NCBI GenBank assembly: GCA_036250195.1
Contig: JAVHZZ010000075.1
Coordinates: 186,001 to 250,000, forward strand
Source: Mixophyes australis
Taxonomy: Eukaryota; Chordata; Amphibia; Anura; Limnodynastidae
Direction: 5' to 3'
Length of the DNA: 64,000 bases
Made by a program: the position numbers and the translations under genes. Every line of letters starts with the position of its first letter. The stretch's first letter is position 1. Below, one piece after another: positions 1 through 13,750 of this stretch. Below the pieces are notes generated by a model. It saw only the letters and a program-made list of their open reading frames with translations. It had not been told where the DNA came from and ran no database searches.

Positions 1-1780
1 ACAAAAATAAGTATAAAAATAAGAATAAAAAAAATAAGTATAAAAATAAGAATAAAACACAAATAAGTATAAAAATAAGAATAAAAAAAGGATACAAATA
101 AGAATAAGTATAAAAATTAGAATAAGTATAATAATAAGTATAAAAATAAGAATAAAACAAAAATACATATAAAAATAAGAATAAGTAAAAAAATAAGTAC
201 AAAAATAAGAATAAAAAAAAGTATAAAATTAAGAATAAGTATAAAAATAAGTATAAAAATAAGAATAAAAAAAAAATTTGTATAAGAATAAGTATAAAAA
301 TAAGAATAAAAAAAAAATTAGTATAAAAATAAGAATAAGTATAAAAATAAGTATAAAAATAAGAATGAAACAAAAATAAGTATAGAAATAAGAATAGGAA
401 AAAAAAGTATAAAAATAAGAATAAGTATAAAAATAAGTATAAAAATAAGAATAAAAAAAAATAAGTATTAAAATAAGAATAAAACACAAATAAGTATAAA
501 AATAAGAATAAAAAAAGGATAAAAATAAGAATAAGTATAAAAATAAGAATAAAAAAAAGGATAAAAATAAGAATAAGTATAAAAATAAGTATAAATATAA
601 GTATAAAAATAAGTATAAAAAAAATTAGTATAAAAATAAGAATAAGTATAAAAATAAGTATAAAAATAAGAATAAAAAAAAAATAAGTATAGAAATAAGA
701 ATAAAAAAAAAAAAGTATAAAAATAAGAATAAGTATAAGAATAAGTATAAAAATAAGTATAAAAATAAGAATAAAAAAAAAATAAGTATAGAAATAAGAA
801 TAAAAAAAAAAAAGTATAAAAATAAGAATAAGTATAAAAATAAGTATAAAAATAAGTATAAAAAAAATTAGTATAAAAATAAGAATAAGTATAAAAATAA
901 GTATAAAAATAAGAATAAGTATAAAAATAAGTATAAAAATAAGAATAAAAAAAAAAAGTATTAAAATAAGAATAAAACACAAATAAGTATAAAAATAAGA
1001 ATAAAAAAAAGGATAAAAATAAGAATAAGTATAAAAATAAGAATAAAAAAAAGGATAAAATTAAGAATAAGTATAAAAATAAGTATAAAAATAAGTATAA
1101 CAAAAATTAGTATAAAAATAAGAATAAACAAAAATAAGTATAAAAATTAAAAAAAATGTATTAAAATAAGTATAAAAATCAGAATAAGTATAAAAATAAG
1201 AATAAAACAAAAATAAGTATAAAAATAAGAATAAGAAAAAAAAGTATAAAAATAAGAATAAGTAAAAATAAGTATAAAAATAAGAATAAACAAAAAGTAT
1301 AAGAATAAGTATAATAATAAGTATAAAAATAAGTATAAAAATCAGAATAAAAAAAAATTAGTATAAGAATAAGTATAAAAATAAGTATAAGAATAAACAA
1401 AAAATGGTACAAAAATAAGAATAAGTATAAAATAACTATAAAAATAAGAATAAAAAAAGTATAAGAATAAGAATAAGTATAAAAATAAGTATAAAAATAA
1501 GAATAAAAAAAAAATTAGTATAAAAATAAGAATAAAAGAAATTAGTATAAAAATATGAATAAGTATAAAAATAAGTATAAAAATAAGAATAAAAAAAAAA
1601 ATTAGTATAAGAATAAGTATAAAAATAAGTGTAAAAATAAGAATAAAAAAAAAAAGTATAAAAATAAGAATAAGTATAAAAATAAGTATAAAAATAATAA
1701 TAAAACAAAAATAAGTATAAAAATAAGAATAAGTATAAAAATAAGTTTAAAAATAAGAATAAAACAAAAATAAGTATAAA
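1..1780. repeat. Satellite higher-order block, copy A
   Basis: This block recurs at about 11912-13750 with an offset near 11966 bp. Rare landmarks occur in the same order in both copies: a ggatacaaataag variant, two gtatagaaataag variants, a gtattaaaataag variant, and a caaaaaatggtac motif near 1400 matching one near 13365. The two copies diverge after about 1785. Small insertions and deletions are present, for example at the start. Boundaries are by eye. Confidence 0.7.
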
Positions 1781-2100
1781 AATAGGAATAAGTATAAAAA
1801 TAAGTATAAAACTAAAAATGTATAAAAATAAGTATAAGTATAAAAATAAGTATAAAAATAAGAATAAAAAAAAAGTATAAGAATAAGTATAATAATAAGT
1901 ATAAAAATAAGAAAAAAACAAAAATACATATAAAAATAAGAATAAGTATAAAAATAAGAATAAAATAAAAATAAGTATAAAAATAAGAATAAAAAAAAAT
2001 AGTATAAAAATAAGAATAAAACAAAAATAAGTATAAAAATAAGAATAAACAAAAAGGATAAAAATAAGAATAAGTATAAAAATAAGAATAAAAAAAAAAT

Positions 2101-2870
2101 TAGTATAAAAATAAGAATAAGTATAAAAATAAGTATAAAAATAAGAATAAAACAAAAATAAGTATAAAAATAAGAATAAGAAAAAAAAGTATAAAAATAA
2201 GAATAAGAAAAAATAAGTATAAAAATAAGAATAAAAAAAATGAGTATAAAAATAAGAATAAACAAAAATTAGTATAAGAATAAGTATAAAAATAAGTATA
2301 AAAATAAGAATAAAAAAAAATTAGTATAAGAATAAGTATAAAAATAAGTATAAAAATAAGAATAAAAAAAAAATTAGTATAAAAATAAGAATAAGTATAA
2401 AAATAAGTATAAAAATAAGAATAAAACAAAAATAAGTATAAAAATAAGAATAAGAAAAAAAAGTATAAAAATAAGAATAAGAAAAAATAAGTATAAAAAT
2501 AAGAATAAAAAAAATGAGTATAAAAATAAGAATAAACAAAAATTAGTATAAGAATAAGTATAAAAATAAGTATAAAAATAAGAATAAAAAAAAATTAGTA
2601 TAAGAATAAGTATAAAAATAAGTATAAAAATAAGAATAAAAAAAAAATTAGTATAAAAATAAGAATAAGTATAAAAATAAGTATAAAAATAAGAATAAAA
2701 CAAAAATAAGTATAAAAATAAGAATAAGAAAAAAAAGTATAAAAATAAGAATAAGAAAAAATAAGTATAAAAATAAGAATAAAAAAAATGAGTATAAAAA
2801 TAAGAATAAACAAAAATTAGTATAAGAATAAGTATAAAAATAAGTATAAAAATAAGAATAAAAAAAAAAT
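2101..2870. repeat. 274-bp satellite higher-order repeat, about 2.8 copies
   Basis: Units begin with tagtataaaaataag at 2101, 2375 and 2649, exactly 274 bp apart. Each contains the same order of variants, including an aagaaaaaaaagtat segment, an aaaaaaaatgagtat segment and two attagtataagaataag segments. The third copy runs into a different arrangement at about 2870. The same subunit is embedded in the downstream 961-bp repeat. Confidence 0.75.
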
Positions 2871-3375
2871 TAGTATAAAAATAAGAATAAAAGAAATTAG
2901 TATAAAAATAAGAATAAGTATAAAAATAAGTATAAAAATAAGAATAAAAAAAAAAATTAGTATAAGAATAAGTATAAAAATAAGTGTAAAAATAAGAATA
3001 AAAAAAAAAAAGTATAAAAATAAGAATAAGTATAAAAATAAGTATAAAAATAATAATAAAACAAAAATTAGTATAAAAATAAGAATAAGTATAAAAATAA
3101 GTATAAAAATAAGAATAAAACAAAAATAAGTATAAAAATAAGAATAAACAAAAATAAGTATAAAAATTAAAAAAAATGTATTAAAATAAGTATAAAAATC
3201 AGAATAAGTATAAAAATAAGAATAAAACAAAAATAAGTATAAAAATAAGAATAAGAAAAAAAAGTATAAAAATAAGAATAAGTAAAAATAAGTACAAAAA
3301 TAAGAATAAAAAAAAGTATAAAATTAAGAATAAGTATAAAAATAAGTATAAAAATAAGAATAAAAAAAAATTAGT

Positions 3376-6342
3376 ATAAAAATAAGAATAAGTATAAAAA
3401 TAAGTATAAAAATAAGAATAAAAAAAAAAATTAGTATAAGAATAAGTATAAAAATAAGTATAAAAATAAGAATAAAAAAAAAATTAGTATAAAAATAAGA
3501 ATAAGTATAAAAATAAGTATAAAAATAAGAATAAAACAAAAATAAGTATAAAAATAAGAATAAGAAAAAAAAGTATAAAAATAAGAATAAGAAAAAATAA
3601 GTATAAAAATAAGAATAAAAAAAATGAGTATAAAAATAAGAATAAACAAAAAGTATAAGAATAAGTATAATAATAAGTATAAAAATAAGAATAAAACAAA
3701 AATACATATAAAAATAAGAATAAGTAAAAAAATAAGTACAAAAATAAGAATAAAAAAAAGTATAAAATTAAGAATAAGTATAAAAATAAGTATAAAAATA
3801 AGAATAAAAAAAAATTAGTATAAGAATAAGTATAAAAATAAGTATAAAAATAAGAATAAAACAAAAATAAGTATAAAAATAAGAATAAGAAAAAAAAGTA
3901 TAAAAATAAGAATAAGAAAAAATAAGTATAAAAATAAGAATAAAAAAAATGAGTATAAAAATAAGAATAAACAAAAATTAGTATAAGAATAAGTATAAAA
4001 ATAAGTATAAAAATAAGAATAAAAAAAAATTAGTATAAGAATAAGTATAAAAATAAGTATAAAAATAAGAATAAAAAAAAAATTAGTATAAAAATAAGAA
4101 TAAGTATAAAAATAAGTATAAAAATAAGAATAAAACAAAAATAAGTATAAAAATAAGAATAAGAAAAAAAAGTATAAAAATAAGAATAAGAAAAAATAAG
4201 TATAAAAATAAGAATAAAAAAAATGAGTATAAAAATAAGAATAAACAAAAATTAGTATAAGAATAAGTATAAAAATAAGTATAAAAATAAGAATAAAAAA
4301 AAAATTAGTATAAAAATAAGAATAAAAGAAATTAGTATAAAAATAAGAATAAGTATAAAAATAAGTATAAAAATAAGAATAAAAAAAAAAATTAGTATAA
4401 GAATAAGTATAAAAATAAGTATAAAAATAAGAATAAAAAAAAAATTAGTATAAAAATAAGAATAAGTATAAAAATAAGTATAAAAATAAGAATAAAACAA
4501 AAATAAGTATAAAAATAAGAATAAGAAAAAAAAGTATAAAAATAAGAATAAGAAAAAATAAGTATAAAAATAAGAATAAAAAAAATGAGTATAAAAATAA
4601 GAATAAACAAAAAGTATAAGAATAAGTATAATAATAAGTATAAAAATAAGAATAAAACAAAAATACATATAAAAATAAGAATAAGTAAAAAAATAAGTAC
4701 AAAAATAAGAATAAAAAAAAGTATAAAATTAAGAATAAGTATAAAAATAAGTATAAAAATAAGAATAAAAAAAAATTAGTATAAGAATAAGTATAAAAAT
4801 AAGTATAAAAATAAGAATAAAACAAAAATAAGTATAAAAATAAGAATAAGAAAAAAAAGTATAAAAATAAGAATAAGAAAAAATAAGTATAAAAATAAGA
4901 ATAAAAAAAATGAGTATAAAAATAAGAATAAACAAAAATTAGTATAAGAATAAGTATAAAAATAAGTATAAAAATAAGAATAAAAAAAAATTAGTATAAG
5001 AATAAGTATAAAAATAAGTATAAAAATAAGAATAAAAAAAAAATTAGTATAAAAATAAGAATAAGTATAAAAATAAGTATAAAAATAAGAATAAAACAAA
5101 AATAAGTATAAAAATAAGAATAAGAAAAAAAAGTATAAAAATAAGAATAAGAAAAAATAAGTATAAAAATAAGAATAAAAAAAATGAGTATAAAAATAAG
5201 AATAAACAAAAATTAGTATAAGAATAAGTATAAAAATAAGTATAAAAATAAGAATAAAAAAAAAATTAGTATAAAAATAAGAATAAAAGAAATTAGTATA
5301 AAAATAAGAATAAGTATAAAAATAAGTATAAAAATAAGAATAAAAAAAAAAATTAGTATAAGAATAAGTATAAAAATAAGTATAAAAATAAGAATTAAAA
5401 AAAAATTAGTATAAAAATAAGAATAAGTATAAAAATAAGTATAAAAATAAGAATAAAACAAAAATAAGTATAAAAATAAGAATAAGAAAAAAAAGTATAA
5501 AAATAAGAATAAGAAAAAATAAGTATAAAAATAAGAATAAAAAAAATGAGTATAAAAATAAGAATAAACAAAAAGTATAAGAATAAGTATAATAATAAGT
5601 ATAAAAATAAGAATAAAACAAAAATACATATAAAAATAAGAATAAGTAAAAAAATAAGTACAAAAATAAGAATAAAAAAAAGTATAAAATTAAGAATAAG
5701 TATAAAAATAAGTATAAAAATAAGAATAAAAAAAAATTAGTATAAGAATAAGTATAAAAATAAGTATAAAAATAAGAATAAAACAAAAATAAGTATAAAA
5801 ATAAGAATAAGAAAAAAAAGTATAAAAATAAGAATAAGAAAAAATAAGTATAAAAATAAGAATAAAAAAAATGAGTATAAAAATAAGAATAAACAAAAAT
5901 TAGTATAAGAATAAGTATAAAAATAAGTATAAAAATAAGAATAAAAAAAAATTAGTATAAGAATAAGTATAAAAATAAGTATAAAAATAAGAATAAAAAA
6001 AAAATTAGTATAAAAATAAGAATAAGTATAAAAATAAGTATAAAAATAAGAATAAAACAAAAATAAGTATAAAAATAAGAATAAGAAAAAAAAGTATAAA
6101 AATAAGAATAAGAAAAAATAAGTATAAAAATAAGAATAAAAAAAATGAGTATAAAAATAAGAATAAACAAAAATTAGTATAAGAATAAGTATAAAAATAA
6201 GTATAAAAATAAGAATAAAAAAAAAATTAGTATAAAAATAAGAATAAAAGAAATTAGTATAAAAATAAGAATAAGTATAAAAATAAGTATAAAAATAAGA
6301 ATAAAAAAAAAAATTAGTATAAGAATAAGTATAAAAATAAGT
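3376..6342. repeat. 961-bp satellite higher-order repeat, about 3.1 copies
   Basis: Matching landmarks recur every 961 bp: gtataagaataagtataataataag starts at about 3651, 4612 and 5573, and the aaaaaaaatgagtat segment at about 3620, 4581 and 5542. The unit can be split into 599-bp and 362-bp parts. One copy has a private change (gaattaaaa near 5392). The flanks before 3480 and after 6174 also match each other with an offset of 3357 bp. This suggests that an inner unit was amplified inside a longer duplicated block. Confidence 0.8.
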
Positions 6343-9300
6343 GTAAAAATAAGAATAAAAAAAAAAAAGTATAAAAATAAGAATAAGTATAAAAATAAGT
6401 ATAAAAATAATAATAAAACAAAAATTAGTATAAAAATAAGAATAAGTATAAAAATAAGTATAAAAATAAGAATAAAACAAAAATAAGTATAAAAATAAGA
6501 ATAAACAAAAATAAGTATAAAAATTAAAAAAAATGTATTAAAATAAGTATAAAAATCAGAATAAGTATAAAAATAAGAATAAAACAAAAATAAGTATAAA
6601 AATAAGAATAAGAAAAAAAAGTATAAAAATAAGAATAAGTAAAAATAAGTACAAAAATAAGAATAAAAAAAAGTATAAAATTAAGAATAAGTATAAAAAT
6701 AAGTATAAAAATAAGAATAAAAAAAAATTAGTATAAAAATAAGAATAAGTATAAAAATAAGTATAAAAATAAGAATAAAAAAAAAAATTAGTATAAGAAT
6801 AAGTATAAAAATAAGTATAAAAATAAGAATAAAAAAAAAATTAGTATAAAAATAAGAATAAGTATAAAAATAAGTATAAAAATAAGAATAAAACAAAAAT
6901 AAGTATAAAAATAAGAATAAGAAAAAAAAGTATAAAAATAAGAATAAGAAAAAATAAGTATAAAAATAAGAATAAAAAAAATGAGTATAAAAATAAGAAT
7001 AAACAAAAAGTATAAGAATAAGTATAATAATAAGTATAAAAATAAGAATAAAACAAAAATACATATAAAAATAAGAATAAGTAAAAAAATAAGTACAAAA
7101 ATAAGAATAAAAAAAAGTATAAAATTAAGAATAAGTATAAAAATAAGTATAAAAATAAGAATAAAAAAAAATTAGTATAAGAATAAGTATAAAAATAAGT
7201 ATAAAAATAAGAATAAAAAAAAAAATTAGTATAAAAATAAGAATAAGTACAAAAATAAGTATAAAAATAAGAATAAAACAAAAATAAGTATAGAAATAAG
7301 AATAAGAAAAAAAAGTATAAAAATAAGAATAAGTATAAAAATAAGTATAAAAATAAGAATAAAAAAAAAATTAGTATAAAAATAAGAATAAAAGAAATTA
7401 GTATAAAAATAAGAATAAGTATAAAAATAAGTATAAAAATAAGAATAAAAAAAAAAATTAGTATAAGAATAAGTATAAAAATAAGTGTAAAAATAAGAAT
7501 AAAAAAAAAAGTATAAAAATAAGAATAAGTATAAAAATAAGTATAAAAATAATAATAAAACAAAAAAAAGTATAAAAATAAGAATAAGTATAAAAATAAG
7601 TATAAAAATAAGAATAAAACAAAAATAAGTATAAAAATAAGAATAAACAAAAATAAGTATAAAAATAAGAATAAAAAAAATTGTATAAAAATAAGAATAA
7701 GTATAAAAATAAGAATAAAAAAATAATTAGTATAAAAATAGGAATAAGTATAAAAATAAGTATAAAAATAAAAATGTATAAAAATAAGTATAAGTATAAA
7801 AATAAGTATAAAAATATGAATAAAAAAAAAGTATAAGAATAAGTATAATAATAAGTATAAAAATAAGAAAAAAACAAAAATACATATAAAAATAAGAATA
7901 AGTATAAAAATAAGAATAAAATAAAAATAAGTATAAAAATAAGAATAAAAAAAAATAGTATAAAAATAAGAATAAAACAAAAATAAGTATAAAAATAAGA
8001 ATAAACAAAAAGGATAAAAATAAGAATAAGTATAAAAATAAGAATAAAAAAGTATAAAAATAAGAATAAGTATAAAAATAAGTATAAAAATAAGTATAAA
8101 AAAAAATTAGTATAAAAATAAGAATAAGTATAAAAATAAGTATAAAAATAAGAATAAGTATAAAAATAAGAATAAAACAAAAATAAGTATAAAAATAAGA
8201 ATAAAAAAAATAAGTATAAAAATAAGAATAAAACACAAATAAGTATAAAAATAAGAATAATAAAAGGATACAAATAAGAATAAGTATAAAAATTAGAATA
8301 AGTATAAAAATAAGAATAAAAAAAAGTATAAAAATAAGAATAAGTATAAAAATAAGTATAAAAATAAGAATAAAACAAAAATAAGTATAAAAATAAGAAT
8401 AAACAAAAATAAGTATAAAAATAAGAATAAAAAAAATTGTATAAAAATAAGTATAAGTATAAAAATAAGTATAAAAATCAGAATAAAAAAGTATTAGAAT
8501 AAGAATAAGTATAAAAATAAGTATAAAAATAAGAATAAAACAAAAATACATATAAAAATAAGAATAAGTAAAAAAATAAGTACAAAAATAAGAATAAAAA
8601 AAAGTATAAAATTAAGAATAAGTATAAAAATAAGTATAAAAATAAGAATAAAAAAAAATTAGTATAAGAATAAGTATAAAAATAAGTATAAAAATAAGAA
8701 TAAAAAAAAATTAGTATAAAAATAAGAATAAGTATAAAAATAAGTATAAAAATAAGAATAAAAAAAAAAATTAGTATAAGAATAAGTATAAAAATAAGTA
8801 TAAAAATAAGAATAAAAAAAAAATTAGTATAAAAATAAGAATAAGTATAAAAATAAGTATAAAAATAAGAATAAAACAAAAATAAGTATAAAAATAAGAA
8901 TAAACAAAAATAAGTATAAAAATTAAAAAAAATGTATTAAAATAAGTATAAAAATCAGAATAAGTATAAAAATAAGAATAAAACAAAAATAAGTATAAAA
9001 ATAAGAATAAGAAAAAAAAGTATAAAAATAAGAATAAGTAAAAATAAGTATAAAAATAAGAATTAAAAAAATTAGTATAAAAATAAGAATAAACAAAAAG
9101 TATAAGAATAAGTATAATAATAAGTATAAAAATAAGAATAAAACAAAAATACATATAAAAATAAGAATAAGTAAAAAAATAAGTACAAAAATAAGAATAA
9201 AAAAAAGTATAAAATTAAGAATAAGTATAAAAATAAGAATAAAAAAAAAATAAGTATAAAAATAAGAATAAGAAAAAAAAGTATAAAAATAAGAATAAGT

Positions 9301-11911
9301 AAAAATAAGTATAAAAATAAGAATAAAAAAAATTAGTATAAAAATAAGAATAAACAAAAAGTATAAGAATAAGTATAATAATAAGTATAAAAATAAGTAT
9401 AAAAATCAGAATAAAAAAAAATTAGTATAAGAATAAGTATAAAAATAAGTATAAGAATAAACAAAAAATGGTATAAAAATAAGAATAAGTATAAAATAAC
9501 TATAAAAATAAGAATAAAAAAAGTATAAGAATAAGAATAAGTATAAAAATAAGTATAAAAATAAGAATAAAAAAAAAATTAGTATAAAAATAAGAATAAA
9601 AGAAATTAGTATAAAAATCAGAATAAGTATAAAAATAAGTATAAAAATAAGAATAAAAAAAAAAATTAGTATAAGAATAAGTATAAAAATAAGTGTAAAA
9701 ATAAGAATAAAAAAAAAAAAGTATAAAAATAAGAATAAGTATAAAAATAAGTATAAAAATAATAATAAAACAAAAATAAGTATAAAAATAAGAATAAGTA
9801 TAAAAATAAGTTTAAAAATAAGAATAAAACAAAAATAAGTATAAAAATAGGAATAAACAAAAATAAGTATAAAAATAAGAATAAAAAAAATTGTATAAAA
9901 ATAAGAATAAGTATAAAAATAAGAATAAAAAAATAATTAGTATAAAAATAGGAATAAGTATAAAAATAAGTATAAAACTAAAAATGTATAAAAATAAGTA
10001 TAAGTATAAAAATAAGTATAAAAATAAGAATAAAAAAAAAGTATAAGAATAAGTATAATAATAAGTATAAAAATAAGAAAAAAACAAAAATACATATAAA
10101 AATAAGAATAAGTATAAAAATAAGAATAAAATAAAAATAAGTATAAAAATAAGAATAAAAAAAAATAGTATAAAAATAAGAATAAAACAAAAATAAGTAT
10201 AAAAATAAGAATAAACAAAAAGGATAAAAATAAGAATAAGTATAAAAATAAGAATAAAAAAAGTATAAAAATAAGAATAAGTATAAAAATAAGTATAAAA
10301 AAAAATTAGTATAAAAATAAGAATAAGTATAAAAATAAGTATAAAAATAAGAATAAAACAAAAATAAGTATAAAAATAAGAATAAACAAAAATAAGTATA
10401 AAAATTAAAAAAAATGTATTAAAATAAGTATAAAAATCAGAATAAGTATAAAAATAAGAATAAAACAAAAATAAGTATAAAAATAAGAATAAGAAAAAAA
10501 AGTATAAAAATAAGAATAAGTAAAAATAAGTACAAAAATAAGAATAAAAAAAAGTATAAAATTAAGAAAAAGTATAAAAATAAGTATAAAAATAAGAATA
10601 AAAAAAAATTAGTATAAAAATAAGAATAAGTATAAAAATAAGTATAAAAATAAGAATAAAAAAAAAAATTAGTATAAGAATAAGTATAAAAATAAGTATA
10701 AAAATAAGAATAAAAAAAAAATTAGTATAAAAATAAGAATAAGTATAAAAATAAGTATAAAAATAAGAATAAAACAAAAATAAGTATAAAAATAAGAATA
10801 AGAAAAAAAAGTATAAAAATAAGAATAAGAAAAAATAAGTACAAAAATAAGAATAAAAAAAAGTATAAAATTAAAAATAAGTATAAAAATAAGAATAAAA
10901 AAAAATTAGTATAAGAATAAGTATAAAAATAAGTATAAAAATAAGAATAAAAAAAAAAATTAGTATAAAAATAAGAATAAGTACAAAAATAAGTATAAAA
11001 ATAAGAATAAAACAAAAATAAGTATAGAAATAAGAATAAGAAAAAAAAGTATAAAAATAAGAATAAGTATAAAAATAAGTATAAAAATAAGAATAAAAAA
11101 AAAATTAGTATAAAAATAAGAATAAAAGAAATTAGTATAAAAATAAGAATAAGTATAAAAATAAGTATAAAAATAAGAATAAAAAAAAAAATTAGTATAA
11201 GAATAAGTATAAAAATAAGTGTAAAAATAAGAATAAAAAAAAAAAAGTATAAAAATAAGAATAAGTATAAAAATAAGTATAAAAATAATAATAAAACAAA
11301 AATAAGTATAAAAATAAGAATAAGTATAAAAATAAGTATAAAAATAAGAATAAAACAAAAATAAGTATAAAAATAAGAATAAACAAAAATAAGTATAAAA
11401 ATAAGAATAAAAAAAATTGTATAAAAATAAGAATAAGTATAAAAATAAGAATAAAAAAATAATTAGTATAAAAATAGGAATACGTATAAAAATAAGTATA
11501 AAAATAAAAATGTATAAAAATAAGTATAAGTATAAAAATAAGTATAAAAATATGAATAAAAAAAAAGTATAAGAATAAGTATAATAATAAGTATAAAAAT
11601 AAGAAAAAAACAAAAATACATATAAAAATAAGAATAAGTATAAAAATAAGAATAAAATAAAAATAAGTATAAAAATAAGAATAAAAAAAAATAGTATAAA
11701 AATAAGAATAAAACAAAAATAAGTATAAAAATAAGAATAAACAAAAAGGATAAAAATAAGAATAAGTATAAAAATAAGAATAAAAAAGTATAAAAATAAG
11801 AATAAGTATAAAAATAAGTATAAAAATAAGTATAAAAAAAAATTAGTATAAAAATAAGAATAAGTATAAAAATAAGTATAAAAATAAGAATAAGTATAAA
11901 AATAAGAATAA

Positions 11912-13750
11912 AACAAAAATAAGTATAAAAATAAGAATAAAAAAAATAAGTATAAAAATAAGAATAAAACACAAATAAGTATAAAAATAAGAATAAAAAA
12001 AGGATACAAATAAGAATAAGTATAAAAATTAGAATAAGTATAAAAATAAGAATAAAAAAAGTATAAAAATAAGAATAAGTATAATAATAAGTATAAAAAT
12101 AAGAATAAAACAAAAATACATATAAAAATAAGAATAAGTAAAAAAATAAGTACAAAAATAAGAATAAAAAAAAGTATAAAATTAAGAATAAGTATAAAAA
12201 TAAGTATAAAAATAAGAATAAAAAAAAAATTTGTATAAGAATAAGTATAAAAATAAGTATAAAAATAAGAATAAAAAAAAAATTAGTATAAAAATAAGAA
12301 TAAGTATAAAAATAAGTATAAAAATAAGAATGAAACAAAAATAAGTATAGAAATAAGAATAGGAAAAAAAAGTATAAAAATAAGAATAAGTATAAAAATA
12401 AGTATAAAAATAAGAATAAAAAAAAATAAGTATTAAAATAAGAATAAAACACAAATAAGTATAAAAATAAGAATAAAAAAAGGATAAAAATAAGAATAAG
12501 TATAAAAATAAGAATAAAAAAAAGGATAAAAATAAGAATAAGTATAAAAATAAGTATAAATATAAGTATAAAAATAAGTATAAAAAAAATTAGTATAAAA
12601 ATAAGAATAAGTATAAAAATAAGTATAAAAATAAGAATAAAAAAAAAATAAGTATAGAAATAAGAATAAAAAAAAAAAAGTATAAAAATAAGAATAAGTA
12701 TAAGAATAAGTATAAAAATAAGTATAAAAATAAGAATAAAAAAAAAATAAGTATAGAAATAAGAATAAAAAAAAAAAAAGTATAAAAATAAGAATAAGTA
12801 TAAAAATAAGTATAAAAATAAGTATAAAAAAAATTAGTATAAAAATAAGAATAAGTATAAAAATAAGTATAAAAATAAGAATAAGTATAAAAATAAGTAT
12901 AAAAATAAGAATAAAAAAAAAAAGTATTAAAATAAGAATAAAACACAAATAAGTATAAAAATAAGAATAAAAAAAAGGATAAAAATAAGAATAAGTATAA
13001 AAATAAGAATAAAAAAAAGGATAAAATTAAGAATAAGTATAAAAATAAGTATAAAAATAAGTATAACAAAAATTAGTATAAAAATAAGAATAAACAAAAA
13101 TAAGTATAAAAATTAAAAAAAATGTATTAAAATAAGTATAAAAATCAGAATAAGTATAAAAATAAGAATAAAACAAAAATAAGTATAAAAATAAGAATAA
13201 GAAAAAAAAGTATAAAAATAAGAATAAGTAAAAATAAGTATAAAAATAAGAATAAACAAAAAGTATAAGAATAAGTATAATAATAAGTATAAAAATAAGT
13301 ATAAAAATCAGAATAAAAAAAAATTAGTATAAGAATAAGTATAAAAATAAGTATAAGAATAAACAAAAAATGGTACAAAAATAAGAATAAGTATAAAATA
13401 ACTATAAAAATAAGAATAAAAAAAGTATAAGAATAAGAATAAGTATAAAAATAAGTATAAAAATAAGAATAAAAAAAAAATTAGTATAAAAATAAGAATA
13501 AAAGAAATTAGTATAAAAATATGAATAAGTATAAAAATAAGTATAAAAATAAGAATAAAAAAAAAAATTAGTATAAGAATAAGTATAAAAATAAGTGTAA
13601 AAATAAGAATAAAAAAAAAAAAGTATAAAAATAAGAATAAGTATAAAAATAAGTATAAAAATAATAATAAAACAAAAATAAGTATAAAAATAAGAATAAG
13701 TATAAAAATAAGTTTAAAAATAAGAATAAAACAAAAATAAGTATAAAAAT
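11912..13750. repeat. Satellite higher-order block, copy B
   Basis: This is the partner of the block at 1-1780. It keeps the same order of rare variants (gtatagaaataag, gtattaaaataag, caaaaaatggtac). It differs by small indels, for example near 12055-12075, and it diverges where copy A has an aaaataggaata variant. Confidence 0.7.

Noticed and set aside
3624..3818. Lys/Ile/Asn-rich plus-strand frames of 64-80 codons, recurring with the satellite units
   Set aside because: They are also hexamer translation with no domain, and they recur only because the satellite block recurs.
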